Assembly (NCBI RefSeq): GCF_030817835.1
Contig: NZ_JAUSZR010000001.1
Location: 4,216,001 to 4,280,000, forward strand
Length of the DNA: 64,000 nt
Direction: 5' to 3'
From: Pseudarthrobacter sp. W1I19
GTDB taxonomy: Bacteria; Actinomycetota; Actinomycetes; Actinomycetales; Micrococcaceae
Positions within the stretch are counted from its first letter, which is position 1; each line of letters begins with the position of its first letter. The notes under the pieces were generated by a model. The model had not been told where the DNA came from and made no database searches. It was given only the letters and a program-made list of their open reading frames with translations. Both the position numbers and the translations under genes were made by a program. Below, in pieces: positions 62,032-64,000 of the stretch.

Positions 62032-63225
62032 CTAAACCTGCGCCGGGACGTCGGCGGCGACGCGCGTCCAGGCGGACTCATTTTCGGAACTGCGCTCGAC
62101 GGCGTCGAGCACCCGCTGCACCTTCAGCCCGTCAGCGAACGAGGGATGCGGGTCGGTGCCGCCCACGATTCCTTCCACGAGGTCCTTGACCTGGTGGGAG
62201 AACCCGTGCTCGTAGCCGAGCATGTGCCCTGCCGGCCACCACGCCGAGACGTAGGGATGCTCCGCCTCGGTAACCAGGATTTTCCGGAAGCCCTGGCGGT
62301 CCGCGGGTGCCGTCCGGTCGTAGAACTGCACGCTGTTGAGGTCCTCAAGGTCGAAGGCCAGCGCGCCCTTGTCCCCCGAGACTTCGATCTGCAGCGCGTT
62401 CTTCCGGCCGGTGGCGAAGCGTGAGGCCTCGAACGATGCCAGCGCACCGGATTCGAACCGGCCGGTGAAGATTGCGATGTCGTCCACCGTCACCTGGCCC
62501 TTGCCTGCACCGGCGGTGCCGGAGAGCCCGGAACCTGAAGCGGAATCCTCCAAAAGAGGGCGCTCCTTCACGATGGTGTCGATGGTGCCGGAGACCTTTT
62601 CGAGGTTCAGCCCGGTCACGAACTGGGCCAGGTCGATGGCGTGGGCGCCGATGTCACCCAGCGCCCCGGAGCCGGCCTGTTCCTTCTGCAGGCGCCAGGC
62701 CAGCGGCATCTCCGGGTCCACCAGCCAGTCCTGCCGGTACGAGGCACGCACCTGGTTGATGGTCCCCACGGCGTCTTCGGCGATGAGGTTGCGGAGAAAG
62801 GTGGCGGCCGGGACGCGGCGGTAGGTGAATCCCACCATCGCCCGGACGCCCCGGGCGGCGGCACGCCCGGCAGCCTCAGCCATGGCTTCGGCCTCGGCTA
62901 CCGTATTGGCCAGCGGCTTCTCGCACAGGACGTGCTTGCCGGCTTCAAGTGCTGCGATCGCGATCTCGGCGTGTGAGTCGCCGGGGGTGACGATGTCGAC
63001 GACGTCGATATCGTCCCGGGCGATGACCTCGCGCCAGTCGGTGGCGGACTTAGCCCAGCCCCATCTGTGGGCTGCGTCCGCCACCGCGCCGGCGTTCCGC
63101 CCCACGATGACGGCCATTTCCGGTTCAGCCGGCAGGTCAAACATCCGCGGCGCGGTCCGCCAGCCCTGGGAGTGGGCGGCGCCCATGAAGCCATAACCGA
63201 TCATGGCCACCCGCAGGGTTGTCAT
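62032..63225 (-). CDS. Gfo/Idh/MocA-family oxidoreductase 2
   Basis: A 397-residue dehydrogenase. VAMIGYGFMGAAHSQGW binds the cofactor, HVLCEKPLANTV near residue 98 carries the conserved Lys, and GALGDIGAHAIDLAQFVTGL near 188 holds the Asp and His of the active site. The start overlaps the end of the downstream-numbered beta-like gene by four bases (ATGA), tying sugar oxidation to C-glycoside cleavage in one operon. Length is typical of the larger Gfo/Idh subgroup found beside isomerases. Confidence 0.85.
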   Translation of the reverse strand: MTTLRVAMIGYGFMGAAHSQGWRTAPRMFDLPAEPEMAVIVGRNAGAVADAAHRWGWAKSATDWREVIARDDIDVVDIVTPGDSHAEIAIAALEAGKHVLCEKPLANTVAEAEAMAEAAGRAAARGVRAMVGFTYRRVPAATFLRNLIAEDAVGTINQVRASYRQDWLVDPEMPLAWRLQKEQAGSGALGDIGAHAIDLAQFVTGLNLEKVSGTIDTIVKERPLLEDSASGSGLSGTAGAGKGQVTVDDIAIFTGRFESGALASFEASRFATGRKNALQIEVSGDKGALAFDLEDLNSVQFYDRTAPADRQGFRKILVTEAEHPYVSAWWPAGHMLGYEHGFSHQVKDLVEGIVGGTDPHPSFADGLKVQRVLDAVERSSENESAWTRVAADVPAQV

Positions 63226-63620
63226 GCCAGCACAACCTTGCGCTCAACCGCCACCCGGTTTCCGACGTAGCGCATGGGCGCGATCTGCATGTAGAGCAGG
63301 CGGAGGGTAAGGATGACTTCGACGTCAAGCTCCTCCCCGGCATCGGGGATGCGGTCCAGAGGGATGATGACATCGGGCTTGTCAGCGACGAACCACAGGG
63401 TTTCCCATTGCTCGGGCAGCTCCGCGATGGAGTAGGACTTGCCCTGCAGTTCAAAGCGGAGGGCTTCCTTGGGGATCGCCACACCGTTGACTGTGGCGGC
63501 GACATCGTCCACGGCGGACAGCCAGAGGCTGCGGTACCAGGGCAGTTGGACGGACACCGAAATGCCCTCGCGGTGCCTGCGGACGTCGGCGTCCTGGAAC
63601 AGGGAGTTGTGAGTTGCCAT
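63222..63620 (-). CDS. C-glycoside deglycosidase beta-subunit-like protein 2 (DUF6379)
   Basis: A 132-residue all-beta protein of the DUF6379 family. It includes SVSVQLPWYRSLWLSAVDDVAATVNGV, LWFVADKPDVIIPL and LRLLYMQIAPMRYVGNRV. In characterised systems this subunit combines with a metal-dependent TIM-barrel alpha subunit to cut the C-C bond between sugar and aglycone after C3 oxidation. The alpha-type gene is 8 bases upstream in the same operon. AAGGAAA precedes the ATG at 63620; the longer reading has a very Arg/Pro-rich extension unlikely to be real. Confidence 0.82.
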   Translation of the reverse strand: MATHNSLFQDADVRRHREGISVSVQLPWYRSLWLSAVDDVAATVNGVAIPKEALRFELQGKSYSIAELPEQWETLWFVADKPDVIIPLDRIPDAGEELDVEVILTLRLLYMQIAPMRYVGNRVAVERKVVLA

Positions 63621-63628
63621 GGCTTTCC

Positions 63629-64000
63629 TTACTTCGCAGTCTCGACCAGGGTCGGGTTGGAAACAGTTGAATCGACGGATTCTTCGATGGCGCGGCGCAT
63701 CAGGGCGTGCTGCTTCTTCACCAGGTCGATGGGGTCGGATTCGCCGAGGTCGGCGAAGGCGTGGCCTTCCCATTCGCTGGACAGGAAGCCCTGGTAGCCG
63801 CCCTTGACGAACTGGCGCACGATGCGCGGGATGTCCATGGCCGGCTCGTTGCCGTTCTCATCGATATCGTAGAACTTCGCGTGCACGTGGAACATCTGCG
63901 GCATGATGTCCAGCCATTCCTCCGGCGGGACCAGTCCGTGCATGTTGAACGCCAGCCGGGTGAAGGGACCCAGCCGGGCGGGATCGAAGTTGTTTTCGCG
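63629..64000 (-). CDS. C-glycoside deglycosidase alpha subunit-like, C-terminal part
   Basis: The last 123 residues of a TIM-barrel protein; the frame stays open through the window edge, so the start lies outside. MFHVHAKFYDIDENG holds the metal and catalytic histidines, and QGFLSSEWEGHAFADLGESD holds the C-terminal metal Glu. It forms an operon with the DUF6379 beta-type gene, a Gfo/Idh dehydrogenase and an isomerase. The same alpha/beta combination defines known Arthrobacter and Microbacterium C-glycoside deglycosidases, making this the better supported of the two pairs here. Confidence 0.8.
   Translation of the reverse strand, partial: RENNFDPARLGPFTRLAFNMHGLVPPEEWLDIMPQMFHVHAKFYDIDENGNEPAMDIPRIVRQFVKGGYQGFLSSEWEGHAFADLGESDPIDLVKKQHALMRRAIEESVDSTVSNPTLVETAK

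Noticed and set aside
1..64000. tRNA, rRNA, IS element, prophage or integrase
   Set aside because: I looked for transposase-like proteins, integrases and cloverleaf-type sequences in the gaps and found none.

Overview
The window is high-GC, gene-dense actinobacterial DNA. The strongest clues to identity are a levan fructotransferase of the Arthrobacter type, a glyA-soxBDAG-purU block, a bacterial hxlA/hxlB pair and a pyranose-oxidase-like glycoside oxidase, which together point to the Arthrobacter/Pseudarthrobacter group (Micrococcaceae). I see no tRNA, rRNA, IS element, CRISPR array or prophage, and no gene-free stretch above 300 bases. The content is that of a soil heterotroph's accessory catabolic chromosome: about 55 genes in short operons, nearly every one with its own adjacent regulator.

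Layout. 1-4.2 kb: a cut-off gene, then a Rieske oxygenase/reductase pair of the glycine-betaine demethylase type with a divergent LysR regulator. 4.3-10.8 kb: a 5-oxoprolinase-type operon (pxpA, an MHS transporter, a fused pxpB-pxpC, a biotin carboxylase-BCCP protein) with a divergent GntR regulator. 10.8-14.4 kb: an IclR regulator, an ATPase-LuxR fusion regulator, and hxlB-hxlA for ribulose-monophosphate formaldehyde fixation. 14.5-22.2 kb: a levan locus made of a secreted levan fructotransferase, four LacI-type operators, an intracellular GH32 enzyme, an ABC importer without its ATPase, and a LacI regulator. 22.3-33.3 kb: an MFS pump and a GntR regulator, then glyA-soxB-soxD-soxA-soxG-sdaA-purU for sarcosine oxidation and one-carbon handling. 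33.3-40.4 kb: a DUF559-like gene between two arrays of a 32-bp repeat, then a PucR regulator, an NCS1 permease, a PuuE-like deacetylase and an orphan SsuA-type binding protein, closed by a giant hairpin built from the same repeat. 40.4-51.6 kb: a seven-gene ring-cleavage operon of unknown substrate, an SDR, a DoxX protein, a LysR regulator and an MFS transporter; three copies of one 20-bp motif suggest a single regulon. 51.7-64 kb: a glycoside 3-oxidase-like GMC enzyme, a DHA2 exporter, two Gfo/Idh dehydrogenases, a ROK regulator, sugar isomerases and two alpha/beta pairs resembling C-glycoside deglycosidase.

How it fits together. GbcAB and sarcosine oxidase strip methyl groups from betaine and sarcosine as formaldehyde or methylene-THF. 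GlyA, SdaA and PurU move these carbons to serine, pyruvate and formate, and HxlA/HxlB can fix free formaldehyde. The right end looks built for plant C-glycosides: oxidation at C3, cleavage of the C-C bond, then 3-keto-sugar processing by Gfo/Idh and isomerase proteins. The nearby ring-cleavage operon could consume an aromatic aglycone, but nothing in the sequence proves that link.

All functions are inferred from reading the proteins and their motifs; no database search was run. The least certain points are the substrates of the aromatic operon, of the 5-oxoprolinase/biotin carboxylase operon, and of the two deglycosidase-like pairs.
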